Under the pieces are notes generated by a model. That model had not been told where the DNA came from. It saw only the letters and a list, made by a program, of their open reading frames with translations, and did no database searches. The position numbers and the translations under genes are program-made. This document shows, in pieces, positions 36,422 through 46,658 of a DNA stretch of 64,000 bases. How positions within the stretch are numbered: position 1 is the first letter of the stretch; every line of letters begins with the position of its first letter. This DNA is from Streptomyces liangshanensis (GTDB lineage Bacteria > Actinomycetota > Actinomycetes > Streptomycetales > Streptomycetaceae), in NCBI RefSeq assembly GCF_011694815.1, contig NZ_CP050177.1, forward strand, positions 5,682,001 to 5,746,000, in the 5' to 3' direction.

Positions 36422-37425
36422 TGGCGTGGGGCGGTGGGTCGCGGCTGGCCGCCGGGGCCGGGCACCGAGGGCCGGCACCGAGGGTTGGAGGCCGCCGGCC
36501 GAGGCGGGTGGCCGGGGCCCCAGGTCGGGCGCCGGGCGCCGGGACGTGAGTTTGGCCTCTACGCGCCCTGCGCGCGTGCCTCGCTTGAGTGCACTGCTGC
36601 GTGCTCCGCCCAGGCGCCTGGCCCAGCTGGGCGCCACCCTGGCGCGATGGAAGGGCCGCTGCTCGTGTCCGGACCAGGGTGGGGAGCGATGGCCTGTCCG
36701 CGAGCGCGAACGGTCCACCTCACCCCGCCCACCTGGGCCCCCGCCCAGGCGCGCCGCCCTGTCACGGTGCCCCGGTCCAGTTGACTTCCGGCCGCCCCCG
36801 CCGGGCCCAGCCGGGTCCCCTCGCCCCGGCCCGGCGCCGCGACGGAGCGGCTGCCGGCGGCCGGATCAGGCTGGGCCGCCTCACCCGGCAGGTCAACCAC
36901 GTCCAAGTGCGCCCTGGTCGAGCCGGGTCCCCCCCGCCCAGGCCCGGGGCTACGGACTGGGCCGCTGCCCGCATGCGGATCAGGTGGGGAGTTGACGGTC
37001 TGTCCGCATGCGCGAACGGGCCCGCGCCGCCCCGCTCGGGCCGCGCCGCCCGGCAGGGCCATCTCGCCCCATCCCGCCGCCTCGCAGGCCACCCCCACCT
37101 GGCAGGCGTCATCGCCCGGCACCGGCACGGTCACCTCGCCTCGCAGGGCCGCCCCGTCCCGTACGGCCACCTTGCGCGGCAGGGCCGCCTCGTCCAGCGG
37201 GGTCACCCTGCCCCGCAAGGCCACCCCTGCTGGCAGAGGTGGCCCGCCCAGCCGTCCCACCCGGCAGGGCCACCCCGCCCCGCAGGAGTCACCCCGCCCG
37301 GCAGGGCCGCCCCGTCCCTCAGGGCAACCTCACCCCGCACCCCCGCCCAGCAGGGCCGCCTCACCCAGCAACCCCGCCCCGCAGAGCCCCCGCCCCGCAG
37401 CGCCCTCCCCGCAACCCCCCTCGCC
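36422..37425. repeat. Intergenic low-complexity repeat region
   Basis: 1.0 kb between the converging SARP and ABC-permease genes with no supportable gene. Two copies of a block starting gtggggag and containing ctgtccgc-n-gcgcgaacgg lie at 36679 and 36984 (305 bp apart). From about 37045 to 37375 a ggcagggccgcc-like unit recurs eight or so times at irregular 30-50 bp steps. Open frames on either strand are Pro/Arg/Ala-rich and lack start signals. Confidence 0.7.
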
Positions 37426-38325
37426 TCAGGACTTCTTGCGGAAGCGTGCCACCGCCAGTGGCATCGAGATCAGGGTGATCCCCGCCGACCACGCCAGCGT
37501 CAGCCACACCGAGTGTCCGACCGGCTGGTCGTTGATCAGGCTTCGGGCCGCGTCGGCCAGGTTGGACAGGGGGTTGTAGTCCGTGAAGGACTGGAGCCAG
37601 CCCGGCATCGTGGACGGCGGGGCGAAGATCGAGGAGCCGAACTGCAGCGGCATCAGGACGAGCATCGCCGCCCCCTGCACCGCCTGCGCGGTCTTCATCG
37701 TCAGCCCCAGCAGGATGAAGATCCACATCAGCGAGGCGCCGAACACCGTGGACAGCCCGATCGCCGCGAAGAGGTGGAACACCGAGGACTTGATCTCCAG
37801 GCCGAGCAGGAAGCCCATGCCGAGCAGGATGGCCGTGGCGACCAGCATGCGGCCCATCTCCACGACGATCTTCGCGATGAGGACCGACGAGCGCGCTATC
37901 GGCATCGTACGGAACCGGTCCATGACCCCCTTGCGGAAGTCGTCGTTGACGCCGGTGCCCACCGCCATGGCGATGTTCATGCCCATCATCGCCATCAGGC
38001 CGGGCACCACGTAGTTGACGTACTCGTCACGGCTCCCGCCGAGGCTGGCGCCCACGGAGCCGCCGAAGACGTACACGAACAGCAGCGTGAAGATGATCGG
38101 CATCAGCAGGACGTCGAACATCGACTCCGGGTCCTGCTTGATCTGGAGCGCGTTGCGGCGCACGAGCGCGCCGATGTGCCGCAGGTTCGCCCGCAGTCCG
38201 ATCCGTGCGTCGTCCACGGAGGCGGTACCGGTACGGCCTCCGGCGGAGGCGGCGCGCGGCGAACGGTCTCCCGGCTCGCCGGCCGGCGTCCCGGGGGTGG
38301 ATGTGGGCAGTGTGGTCGTGCTCAT
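37426..38325 (-). CDS. ABC-2 type transporter permease (DrrB-like)
   Basis: A 299-residue protein with six membrane helices. RRNALQIKQDPESMFDVLLMPIIF at the start, GTGVNDDFRKGVMDRFRTMPIARS and the C-terminal PLSNLADAARSLINDQPVG identify the DrrB/daunorubicin-exporter type. It forms the channel for the ATPase encoded just upstream, with a 4-nt ATGA overlap. Together they would export a hydrophobic compound. An N-terminal Ser/Thr/Gly-rich stretch of about 40 residues precedes the core. The substrate is unknown. Confidence 0.92.
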   Translation of the reverse strand: MSTTTLPTSTPGTPAGEPGDRSPRAASAGGRTGTASVDDARIGLRANLRHIGALVRRNALQIKQDPESMFDVLLMPIIFTLLFVYVFGGSVGASLGGSRDEYVNYVVPGLMAMMGMNIAMAVGTGVNDDFRKGVMDRFRTMPIARSSVLIAKIVVEMGRMLVATAILLGMGFLLGLEIKSSVFHLFAAIGLSTVFGASLMWIFILLGLTMKTAQAVQGAAMLVLMPLQFGSSIFAPPSTMPGWLQSFTDYNPLSNLADAARSLINDQPVGHSVWLTLAWSAGITLISMPLAVARFRKKS

Positions 38326-39371
38326 GCTGCGACCTCCTCGGGCGTCGTGTCGGAACCGGCGGTAGCGCCGGTGGTGGTCGCGTCGGAGGGGGAGGTCTTC
38401 TGGCCGGTGATGGCCAGGAACACCTCGTCCAGGCTGGGCAGATGCGTGCCGATGTTGGCGATGCCGAAGCCGCGCTCGCCCAGCAGGCCGATGACCGCGG
38501 TCAGTTGCTCGTCGCTGAGGATGGCCACGTGGACCAGCCCCTCGGCGGCGTCGGCCTGCGCACCGGCCAGGCCGACGAGGCCGCTGTCGGTCAGGGCCTG
38601 TGCCATGGAGGCCAGTTGGGCCGGATCGGCGGGGCGGATCTGGAGCGTACGGCCACCGACCCGCGCCTTCAGCTCGTCGACACCGCCGCTGGCGATGATG
38701 CGCCCGCGGTCGATGACGGTCAGCTCGTTCGCCAACTGCTCGGCCTCTTCCATGTACTGGGTGGTGAGCAGGACCGTCGCCCCCTCGGCGACCATCCGCT
38801 GCACCTCCTCCCAGACCTCGTTACGGGTCCTGGGGTCGAGCCCCGTCGTCGGCTCGTCCAGGTACAGCACGGCCGGGTGGCCGATCATCGAGGCGGCCAG
38901 GTCGAGCCGGCGGCGCATGCCGCCGCTGTACTGCATCGCGGGCCTCTTCGCGGCCTCGGTGAGGGAGAAGCGCTCCAGCAGCTCGTCGGCGCGGCGGCGG
39001 GCGTCCGCGCGGGACAGGTCGAGGAGCCGGCCGATCATGTAGAGGTTCTCCCAGCCGGAGAGCTTCTCGTCGACCGAGGCGTACTGACCGGTGAGCCCGA
39101 TCGTGCGGCGCAGCTGCCGGGGCTGGCGGAGTACGTCGTACCCCGCGACCATCGCGGTGCCCGCGTCCGGCTGGACGAGGGTGGAGAGGATGCGGACGAG
39201 CGTCGTCTTGCCGGCGCCGTTGGGCCCGAGCACACCGAGAACGGTGCCCTCGCGGACATCGAGGTCGATGCCGTCCAGGGCCTTGGTGTCGCCGTAGTGC
39301 TTGACCAGCCCCCGCACCTCGACGGCGTTGCCGGTGCGGCCGCCGTTGGGGTTCTTGTCGATTCGCGTCAT
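38322..39371 (-). CDS. Daunorubicin-resistance type ABC transporter ATPase (DrrA-like)
   Basis: 349 residues. Walker A GPNGAGKT, signature YSGGMRRRLDLA, Walker B VLYLDEPTTGLDP and the DrrA-type C-terminal tail ending PSLDEVFLAITGQ are present. It powers the permease encoded downstream (4-nt overlap). The ATG at 39371 is chosen because the domain starts soon after (VEVRGLVKHYGDTKALDG). A tcctatagg sequence immediately upstream could be the -10 region, implying a very short leader. Confidence 0.93.
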   Translation of the reverse strand: MTRIDKNPNGGRTGNAVEVRGLVKHYGDTKALDGIDLDVREGTVLGVLGPNGAGKTTLVRILSTLVQPDAGTAMVAGYDVLRQPRQLRRTIGLTGQYASVDEKLSGWENLYMIGRLLDLSRADARRRADELLERFSLTEAAKRPAMQYSGGMRRRLDLAASMIGHPAVLYLDEPTTGLDPRTRNEVWEEVQRMVAEGATVLLTTQYMEEAEQLANELTVIDRGRIIASGGVDELKARVGGRTLQIRPADPAQLASMAQALTDSGLVGLAGAQADAAEGLVHVAILSDEQLTAVIGLLGERGFGIANIGTHLPSLDEVFLAITGQKTSPSDATTTGATAGSDTTPEEVAA

Positions 39372-39564
39372 GCCCCTATAGGACCAGCCGCCACCGACAA
39401 CGCGCCTACAGATTTCCGACAGGCATGCGACAGCCCGCCGACGGGGGACGATCGGCGGGCTGTCGTTCGCGCGGCAGTGGTCAAGGGGAGGGGGGGAGGG
39501 GCGGGCGGGAGGCGCGCCCCTCCCAGACTGCCGGGCGGATGGCGGATGGCGGTCGGCCGACGGC

Positions 39565-40485
39565 TCAGTGGAAGGTGTGCTCTTCCTGCGGGAACGTGCC
39601 TGCCACGACCTCGTCGGCGAACGCCTTCGCCGCGTCACCGAGGGTCTGCCGGAGGTTCGTGTACTGCTTGGTGAAGCGCGGCACCTTCCCGCCGGTCAGT
39701 CCCACCATGTCGGTGTAGACGAGGACCTGCGCGTCGGTCTCGATCCCCGCGCCTATCCCGATCGTCGGGATGTGCAGGATGCGGGTCACCTCGGCGGCCA
39801 GCTCCGCGGGTACGAGCTCCAGCACCACGGCGAACGCGCCCGCGTCCTGGACGGCCTTGGCGTCGCGCAGCATCTGCTGGGCGGCCTCCTCGCCACGGCC
39901 CTGCACCCGGTAGCCGAGGGTGTTGACGGACTGCGGGGTGAGCCCGATGTGGCCCATGACCGGGATGCCGGCCTGGACGAGCAACTCGATCTGGCCGTGC
40001 GAGCGCTCGCCGCCCTCCAGCTTGACCGCGCCGACGCCCGCGTCCTTCACCAGGCGCGTGGCGCTGCGCAGGGCCTGGACGGGCCCTTCCTGGTACGAGC
40101 CGAAGGGCAGGTCCGCGACGACCAGGGCGCGCTTCGTGCCCCGTACGACCGCGGCGGACAGCATCGTCATCTCGTCGAGCGTGACCGGCACGGTCGTCTC
40201 GTACCCGAGGTGCACATTGCCCATGGAGTCGCCGACGAGCATCACGGGGATGCCCGCCTCGTCGAAGACGGAGGCCGTCATCGCGTCGTACGCGGTGAGC
40301 ATCGGCCACCTCTCGCCGCGCTCCTTGGCGGCGGCGAGGTCGTGCACGGTGACGCGGCGGGAGCTCTTGCCGCCGTAGAGCGATGGGGGGGTGCCCGCGG
40401 GGCGCCCCGCGGGAGATTCCTGTTGGTTCTGCTGGCTCTGCTTGTTCTGCTGTTCCTGCTGGTCGTGCGCAGCCTGAGCAGTCAT
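39565..40485 (-). CDS. panB: 3-methyl-2-oxobutanoate hydroxymethyltransferase PanB
   Basis: A 306-residue enzyme of pantothenate synthesis. It transfers a one-carbon unit from methylene-THF to 2-oxoisovalerate to form ketopantoate. Core blocks [37 protein letters not shown] and [19 protein letters not shown] are intact, including the catalytic Glu region VLELVP. Residues 7-24 are a Gln-rich extension ([16 protein letters not shown]) not found in most PanB. The ATG at 40485 has AAAGGG upstream; 40506 is an alternative. Confidence 0.95.
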   Translation of the reverse strand: MTAQAAHDQQEQQNKQSQQNQQESPAGRPAGTPPSLYGGKSSRRVTVHDLAAAKERGERWPMLTAYDAMTASVFDEAGIPVMLVGDSMGNVHLGYETTVPVTLDEMTMLSAAVVRGTKRALVVADLPFGSYQEGPVQALRSATRLVKDAGVGAVKLEGGERSHGQIELLVQAGIPVMGHIGLTPQSVNTLGYRVQGRGEEAAQQMLRDAKAVQDAGAFAVVLELVPAELAAEVTRILHIPTIGIGAGIETDAQVLVYTDMVGLTGGKVPRFTKQYTNLRQTLGDAAKAFADEVVAGTFPQEEHTFH

Positions 40486-40605
40486 GGCCGATGGCCCTTT
40501 CGTCATCTCGAGGCACCCTGACGGTGTCCCCGGACCACACCCATGGTGGCATCCCGGAGCGGTCCACGGGAAGTGGGGATGTCGGGCCCGGGTAAAGACT
40601 TTCCA

Positions 40606-40624
40606 ATACGAGACGGTCTCGTAT
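40606..40624. promoter_or_regulatory. 19-bp perfect palindrome, likely TetR operator
   Basis: ATACGAGACGGTCTCGTAT is a perfect dyad about a central G, 24 bp before the MFS start codon. A TACGCT -10-like hexamer (40636-40641) lies 7 nt before that ATG, so the palindrome covers the -35 region. TACGAGAC half-sites are typical of TetR repressors of EmrB-type pumps. The likely binder is the TetR protein encoded at 43283-43900. Confidence 0.72.
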
Positions 40625-40648
40625 CGAAACGCCGTTACGCTGCTCGCC

Positions 40649-42259
40649 ATGTCCACACCGTCCGGCGGGCCACCCGCCGCCGCATCCCGTGTCCCCGAAG
40701 CCGTCCACCGCCGCCGCTGGGCGATCCTGGGCGTGCTCATGTTCAGCCTGCTCATCGTCGTGCTGGACAACTCGATCCTGAACGTGGCGGTCAAGACCAT
40801 CGCCGCCCCCGCGCCCGAGGGCATCGGCGCCACCCAGAGCCAGCTCGAATGGGCGATCAACAGCTACACGCTCGTCTTCGCCGGGCTCCTCTTCACCGCC
40901 GGCCTCCTCGGCGACCGCATCGGCCGCAAGAAGGTGCTGCTCTTCGGCATCGCGGTCTTCGGCGCCGGCTCGGCGCTGGCCGCCATGTCCGGCTCACCGG
41001 CCGAACTGATCGGCTACCGCGCCCTGATGGGGTTCGGCGCCGCCTTCGTGATGCCCGCCACCCTCGCCGTCCTGATGAACGTCTTCGAGCGTGACGAGCA
41101 GCCCAAGGCCATCGGTATCTGGGCGGGCAGCGTCGGGCTCGGCATAGCCATCGGCCCGATCACCGGCGGCCTGCTGCTGGAGCACTTCTGGTGGGGCTCG
41201 ATCTTCCTGGTCAACGTCCCCGTCGCCGCCGTGGCCCTGGTCGCGATGGTCCTGCTGGTGCCGGACTCCCGGGATCCGCGACCCGGGCGGCTCGACCCGG
41301 TGGGCGTACTGCTCTCCATCGTCGGACTGGTCCTGCTGGTGTACGGGATCATCCGCGGCGGCGAGCTGGCCGACTTCACCAAGGTCTCGGTGCTGGCGCC
41401 GCTGCTGGGCGGGGTGGCCGTCCTGGCCGGCTTCGTGTGGCACGAGAAGCGCAGCAGCCACCCGGCGATCGACGTCACGTACTTCAAGAAGCCGGCCTTC
41501 GCCGCCGCCGTCGCCGCGATCGCGCTGGTGTTCTTCGCGCTGATGGGCGTGACGTTCTTCTCGGCGTTCTACCTCCAGAGCGTGCGCGGCTACACCGCGC
41601 TCCAGTCCGGGCTGCTGATCGTGCCCCTCGCCGCCGCCCAGATGATCTTCGCGCCCCGTGCGCGGCTGGTCGTCGACCGGTTCGGCGCGCGGGCCGTCTG
41701 CACCGTGGGCATGGTGCTGGTGGCGGCCGGGCTGGCCGCGTTCGCCCTGTTCACGGCGGGCACGCCGGTGTGGGTGCTGTGCGTCGACTACTTCGTGCTC
41801 GGTACGGGCATGGCCCACATCATGCCGCCCGTGACCGTGGCGATCATGCAGGCGCTGCCCCGCGAGAAGGCCGGCTCGGGCTCGGCGATCAACAACACCT
41901 TCCGCCAGGTGGGGGGCGCGCTGGGCGTCGCGGTCCTGGGGTCGGTGCTGTCCGCCTCGTACCGCGGCGACATCGAGAGCCACCTCGGCGCGCTCCCCGC
42001 GGGGGCGCGGGACGCGGCGGGGGAGTCGATCGAGGCGACGCTCACGGTCGCGGGCAAGCTGGGCCCGGCAGGGGCCCCGCTGGTCGAATCGGCGCACGAC
42101 GCGTTCCTGCACGCGATGCACCTGACCGCACTCGGCTCGGCGGCGGTGGCGCTGATCGGGGTGGCGGTGGTCGCCCTCTTCCTCCCGGGCCGCACCCCGG
42201 CGGCGAAGGCCCCACAGGAGGACCGCCCGGCGACCCGCGAGCCGGCTGCGCGCGGCTGA
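40649..42259 (+). CDS. MFS multidrug transporter, DHA2/EmrB type
   Basis: A 536-residue protein with 14 predicted helices. [47 protein letters not shown] and the [24 protein letters not shown] block place it in the QacA/EmrB group of drug:proton antiporters. The ATG at 40649 follows TACGCT by 7 nt, with no ribosome site (leaderless-like). Control by the 19-bp palindrome upstream is likely. The C-terminal 30 residues are Pro/Arg-rich. Confidence 0.92.
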   Translation: MSTPSGGPPAAASRVPEAVHRRRWAILGVLMFSLLIVVLDNSILNVAVKTIAAPAPEGIGATQSQLEWAINSYTLVFAGLLFTAGLLGDRIGRKKVLLFGIAVFGAGSALAAMSGSPAELIGYRALMGFGAAFVMPATLAVLMNVFERDEQPKAIGIWAGSVGLGIAIGPITGGLLLEHFWWGSIFLVNVPVAAVALVAMVLLVPDSRDPRPGRLDPVGVLLSIVGLVLLVYGIIRGGELADFTKVSVLAPLLGGVAVLAGFVWHEKRSSHPAIDVTYFKKPAFAAAVAAIALVFFALMGVTFFSAFYLQSVRGYTALQSGLLIVPLAAAQMIFAPRARLVVDRFGARAVCTVGMVLVAAGLAAFALFTAGTPVWVLCVDYFVLGTGMAHIMPPVTVAIMQALPREKAGSGSAINNTFRQVGGALGVAVLGSVLSASYRGDIESHLGALPAGARDAAGESIEATLTVAGKLGPAGAPLVESAHDAFLHAMHLTALGSAAVALIGVAVVALFLPGRTPAAKAPQEDRPATREPAARG

Positions 42260-42426
42260 GGGGGGTGGCCGCGGGGCGGCCGGGGGGCGGTGATCGGTGG
42301 TTGGTTGGTGGGGGGCCGGTGGGTCGGTGACCGGCCGGTGAGCGGTCGGCGATCGGCCGGTGAGCGATCGGCGATCGGCCAAGGACCGGGGGCGCGGTCA
42401 GCGTCCCGGGGGCCGACCGGCGGGTG

Positions 42427-42925
42427 GCGATCAGCTGATGACCCGCGGGGGTGGTCAGCGGCTGCCTGGCGACCGGTCGGCGACGGGCGGGACTGGGTTG
42501 GCGATCAGCCGAGGACCGGCTGGAGTGGTCAGCGGCCCGGGGCCGCCCGGCGGTCGGTCGGCGACCGGCCAGCGGGTCAGCGACCGGCTGGCGGTTGGTC
42601 GGTGACTGGCGGGTCACCGGCCCCGGGGGCCGGTCGGTGGTCGGTGATCGGCCGAGGACTGGCCGAGGTGGTCAGCGGCCTGGGGACCGGCGGTTGGTCG
42701 GCGACAGGTCGGTGGGTCAGCGGCCGACTGGCGATCGGTCGGCGACGGGCCGGTTATCGGCCCCGGGGGCCGGCCGGGTTGGCGATCAGCCGAGGACCGG
42801 CTGGGGTGGTCTGCGGCTCGGGGACCGACCGGCGGTCGGTCGGCGACGGGCCGGTGGGTCAGTGGCCGACTGGCGGTCGGTCGGTGACGGGCGGGTTATC
42901 GGCCCCGGGAGCCGATCGGTGATCG
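42427..42925. repeat. Degenerate tandem array with ~140-bp units (MFS-TetR interval)
   Basis: Three units start with gcgatcagccgagg or gtgatcggccgagg at 42501, 42644 and 42782 and run through tggtcagcggc, ggtcggtcggcgac and ggccccgggggccgg; a partial unit precedes at 42427 and another begins at about 42919. Spacings are 143, 138 and 137 bp. More loosely related ggtcggtga/cgatcggcc sequence continues to about 43.1 kb. The whole gap of 1.02 kb (42260-43282) contains no supportable gene. Confidence 0.85.
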
Positions 42926-43282
42926 GCCGACGGCCAACGATCGCCTGACGACCGGCCGGCCGACGACCGGCGAGCGCTCGGTGACGGGTCAGCGACTGAC
43001 GGCCGGTGGCTCGGTGGCCGACTGGTGATCGGTCGGTGATGGGCCGGCGATGGCCCGGCGGCCGACGGCGACTGGTTGCTGGTGGCCCGCCGATCGGTTG
43101 ACGACCATCGGCGACTGGCCCGCGGCCTGTTCAGCAACCGGCCTGTGGCCGCCCGCCGCAGGTTTCGCGGGCGGCCCGTCGTGGCCCCGGGGCCGGGTCG
43201 GGGGTGGCTGTCGGTGTTCGTGGCGGGGGTGGTGGGTGAGAATCGGGGGGTGGGGTGGGCTGGACGGCGAGAGGTGGCGTAC

Positions 43283-43900
43283 GTGCGGGACCAGGAGTAC
43301 GGACAGGGCGGCGAGCACCGGCGCGGCAGGCCTCGGAGCGAGGCGGTCGAACGGGCCATCCTGGAAGCCGTCGTGGCCCTCCTGGAGGATGGCGTGCCGC
43401 TGGGCACGCTGTCCATCGAGCGCATCGCGCGCACGGCCGGGGTCGGCAAGGCCACCATCTACCGGCGGTGGCAGGGCAAGGAGGCCCTCTTCGTGGACGT
43501 CCTGCGCGAGATCGAGCCCCCCGAGCCCACCCTCCCCGGCAAGTCCCCCCTCGCCGACCTCACGGTCCTGCTGGAGTCCCTGCGCACCCGCGGCCTCGCC
43601 CAGCGTTCCTCCGCGTTCCTGCACAGCGTCTTCGCGGAGATGAAGAGCAGGCCCACGCTCTGGGCCGAGTACCAGCGGACCGTCATCGAACCCCGCCGCC
43701 AGGCGATGCTCGCCGTGCTCCGCCGCGCCGTCGCGGAGGGGGAGTTGCGCGACGACCTCCCGGTGGACCTGATGTACGACCTGCTGGTCGGCGCCATGCT
43801 CGTACGGACCCTGCACCGCCCCGACGCGCCACTGCCCGAGGATCTGGCCGAACAGATCGTCGGGGCGGCGCTGGAGGGGCTGGGCGCGCGCAAGGCCTGA
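43283..43900 (+). CDS. TetR family transcriptional regulator
   Basis: 205 residues. The helix-turn-helix is LSIERIARTAGVGKATIYRRW (about residues 36-56), and the C-terminal ligand domain ends with LHRPDAPLPEDLAEQIVGAALEGLG. The GTG at 43283 has GAGAGG upstream; a GTG at 43274 is possible. Longer in-frame extensions read into the repeat array and are not coding. It probably represses the EmrB-type pump encoded before the array through the palindrome at 40606-40624; this pairing is inferred. Confidence 0.88.
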   Translation: MRDQEYGQGGEHRRGRPRSEAVERAILEAVVALLEDGVPLGTLSIERIARTAGVGKATIYRRWQGKEALFVDVLREIEPPEPTLPGKSPLADLTVLLESLRTRGLAQRSSAFLHSVFAEMKSRPTLWAEYQRTVIEPRRQAMLAVLRRAVAEGELRDDLPVDLMYDLLVGAMLVRTLHRPDAPLPEDLAEQIVGAALEGLGARKA

Positions 43901-44232
43901 CGCCGCCGCGCGCGGAAGGCGTAACGCCGGGCCCCGCCGGGTCAGCCGGCCTCCGCCGGACCAACCGGGCCAACCAGCGTCCGCCCCCGGGCCAACTGGC
44001 CCCGCCCCGGCCGACCGACCCCCGCCGGACCAACTCGTCCACGTGACGTTCGCAACACCACAATCGTGCGGGTTCTGTCACAACCGGTCGTGATCTGCCC
44101 GTGATCGGAACCCCTCCGCGCGCCGGTTTCGTCCTCCTGGCAGTACGGCCGTCCCGGACGGCAGAGAAAGCGGCCGCGTATCCCCTAGGGTCGGGGGCGG
44201 GCGTGCACGGCAAGGCAGTGAGGGCAGCGGAC
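43901..44232. other. Intergenic region before the EEP-domain gene
   Basis: 332 bp. The first 140 bp are low-complexity ccgccgga/gccaac repeats. The rest is more balanced in composition and probably carries the promoter; a TAGGGT hexamer is at 44186-44191. No gene or RNA was recognised. Confidence 0.5.
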
Positions 44233-45276
44233 ATGACGCAGGAGTACACGGCGGAGTCGGTGGAGACCGGCGCGGACGCGGAACACCAGCGCGCGGGTGC
44301 GGGAGCCCGGGTCCGGACCGTGCTGTCCCGATGGCGCGGCGGCCGGAACATCTGGCGGCGCGGCATCGTCCTCGCCGTTCTCGCGTTCCTGGTCGCGCTG
44401 TTGATGATCCTGCACGCCCAGATCCCCAACCGGATCGGCAACCTGGGCAGCCTCACCGAAACCTTCCTGCCCTGGCTCGGCCTGGCCGTGCCGGTGATCC
44501 TCGTCCTCGCCCTCCTGCGGCGGTCCGCGACCGCGCTGGTCGCCCTTCTGCTGCCCGCGGTCGTCTGGGTCAACCTCTTCGGCGGCCTCCTCGCCGACAA
44601 GTCCGCCGGGGGCGGCAACTTCACCGTCGCCACGCACAACGTCAACGCGGACAACCCCGATCCGACGGGTACGGCCCACGAGGTCGCCAAGTCCGGCGCG
44701 GACGTCCTCGCGTTGGAGGAGCTGACCGAGACCGACGTACCGACGTACGTGAAGGCGCTGGCGGCGACGTACAAGTACCACTCCGTGCAGGGCACGGTCG
44801 GGTTGTGGAGCAAGTACCCGATGTCCGGCACCCGCCCGGTCGACATCCGGCTGGGCTGGGTCCGCGCGATGCGGTCCACGATCACCACGCCCATGGGGCG
44901 GGTCGGCGTGATCGTGGCGCACCTGCCGTCCGTACGGGTCAAGCTGCACGCCGGCTTCACCGCCAACCAGCGCGACAACAGCGCGGACGCGCTCGGCGAG
45001 GCCATCAGCCGCGAGCCCGTCGGCCAGGTCATCCTGCTCGGCGACCTCAACGGCACCATGAACGACCGCTCCCTGAACGCCGTCACGTCCCAGATGCGCT
45101 CCACGCAGGGTGCGGCGGGGCACGGGTACGGGTTCAGCTGGCCGGCCTCGTTCCCGATGGCGCGCATCGACCAGATCATGGTGAGGAACATCGAGCCGAC
45201 GGCGTCCTGGACCCTGCCGAGGACGGACAGCGACCACCTGCCGATCGCCGCGCGCGTGGAGTTGAAGGCGGACTAG
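44233..45276 (+). CDS. Membrane protein with endonuclease/exonuclease/phosphatase (EEP) domain
   Basis: A 347-residue protein. About 40 hydrophilic residues precede three membrane helices (GIVLAVLAFLVALLMIL, LGLAVPVILVLALLR and ALLLPAVVWVNLFGGLLA), then an EEP domain faces the outside. Active-site motifs are THNVNADN, the metal Glu in LEELTE, GDLNGTMNDR and SDHLPIAA. Members hydrolyse phosphodiesters such as nucleic acids or phospholipids; the substrate here is unknown. The ATG at 44233 is preferred to longer forms, with agggcagcgg upstream. Confidence 0.87.
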   Translation: MTQEYTAESVETGADAEHQRAGAGARVRTVLSRWRGGRNIWRRGIVLAVLAFLVALLMILHAQIPNRIGNLGSLTETFLPWLGLAVPVILVLALLRRSATALVALLLPAVVWVNLFGGLLADKSAGGGNFTVATHNVNADNPDPTGTAHEVAKSGADVLALEELTETDVPTYVKALAATYKYHSVQGTVGLWSKYPMSGTRPVDIRLGWVRAMRSTITTPMGRVGVIVAHLPSVRVKLHAGFTANQRDNSADALGEAISREPVGQVILLGDLNGTMNDRSLNAVTSQMRSTQGAAGHGYGFSWPASFPMARIDQIMVRNIEPTASWTLPRTDSDHLPIAARVELKAD

Positions 45277-45424
45277 GACGCGGGGCGGAACCTGGCGTTC
45301 ATCCGGGGGTTCTTTCGCGGGAAGAAACGTCTGAGAGACTTTGTTCAGCCGAGGTACTTACTCGCTGGCGTCTTCTCGTCGTCCCCCTTCCCTCGTCCCG
45401 CTTCCCCGGAAAGGCCCTCCTTCC

Positions 45425-46642
45425 ATGCCCTTGGCGCTACTGGCCCTCGCTGTAAGTGCCTTCGGTATCGGTACCACCGAGTTCGTGATGATGGGCCTGC
45501 TGCCCAACGTCGCGGACGACCTCGGTACCTCCGTACCCACCGCCGGCTACCTCGTGTCCGCCTACGCGATCGGGGTGGTCCTCGGCGCCCCGCTCCTCAC
45601 CGCCGTCGGCTCCCGGATCCCGCGCAAGCGGATGCTCCTGCTCCTGATGGGGTTCTTCGTCGTCGGCAACCTCGCCTCCGCGCTCGCCCCCGGCTTCGGC
45701 TGGCTGCTGGCGGGCCGGCTGCTCGCGGGGCTGCCGCACGGCGCGTTCTTCGGCGTCGGCGCGGTGGTCGCGTCGCGGCTGGTGGAGGAGGGGCGGCAGG
45801 CGAGGGCGGTGGCGACGATGTTCCTGGGCCTGACCGTCGCGAACATCGTGGGCGTCCCGGCCGCGACCCTGCTGGGCCAACACCTCGGCTGGCGCGCCAC
45901 GTTCCTCGTCGTGACCGTGATCGGCCTGGTGGCGCTGGCCGCACTGGCGAGGCTGGTCCCGTACGTACCCCTCGACGCGCACCAGAGCCTCGGCCGGGAG
46001 CTGCGTGCCCTCGGGAACCGTCAGGTGCTGCTCGGCCTCGCCACGGCGGTCTTCGGCTTCGCCGGGGTCTTCGCGGTGTACTCGTACCTCGCCTCGATGA
46101 CCACGGAGGTCATGGGCTTCGGGGAGTCGTCGGTGACGGTGGTGCTCGCGCTGTTCGGCATCGGCATGACGCTGGGGGCGCTGGCGGCGGGGCCGCTGAC
46201 GGACCGGGCGCTGCGGCCGACGCTGTACCTCTCGCTCGCCACGCTGGCGGTGGTGCTGGTCGCGTTCCGCTTCACGGCGCACGTGCGGTGGGCGGCGCTG
46301 GTGACGGTGGTGGTGCTGGGCGCGGTGGGGTTCCTGACGACGACGCCGCTTCAGATGCTGGTCATGCGGAAGGCGAAGGACGCCCCGACGCTGGCCTCGG
46401 CCTCCAACCACTCGGCCTTCAACCTCGCCAACGCGGGCGGCGCGTGGCTGGGGGGTGCGGCGATCGCCGCGGGGTGGGGGTGGATGTCGCCGGCGCTGGT
46501 GGGGGCGGTGCTGGCGGTGGTGGGGTTGCTGATCGCGCTGGTGGCGGGGCGGATGGACGCGTCCGGGGCGGCGCGGGGGCCGCGGTCGAGGCTGGTCGCG
46601 AAGGGCACCCCCCACCCCCGAGAACCGGCCTCCACCCACTGA
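45425..46642 (+). CDS. MFS transporter, DHA1 (AraJ/chloramphenicol-efflux-like)
   Basis: 405 residues, 12 helices. LALLALAVSAFGIGTTEFVMMGLLP and the drug-export loop GSRIPRKRMLLLLMGFFVVGN are those of the AraJ/YdhP/Cmx group of sugar or drug exporters. The late block TTPLQMLVMRKAKDAPTLASASNHSAFNLANA is also typical. The ATG at 45425 follows GGAAAGG. The 3' end faces the 71-bp repeat array. Confidence 0.92.
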   Translation: MPLALLALAVSAFGIGTTEFVMMGLLPNVADDLGTSVPTAGYLVSAYAIGVVLGAPLLTAVGSRIPRKRMLLLLMGFFVVGNLASALAPGFGWLLAGRLLAGLPHGAFFGVGAVVASRLVEEGRQARAVATMFLGLTVANIVGVPAATLLGQHLGWRATFLVVTVIGLVALAALARLVPYVPLDAHQSLGRELRALGNRQVLLGLATAVFGFAGVFAVYSYLASMTTEVMGFGESSVTVVLALFGIGMTLGALAAGPLTDRALRPTLYLSLATLAVVLVAFRFTAHVRWAALVTVVVLGAVGFLTTTPLQMLVMRKAKDAPTLASASNHSAFNLANAGGAWLGGAAIAAGWGWMSPALVGAVLAVVGLLIALVAGRMDASGAARGPRSRLVAKGTPHPREPASTH

Positions 46643-46658
46643 CGCGCCCCACGCCTCG

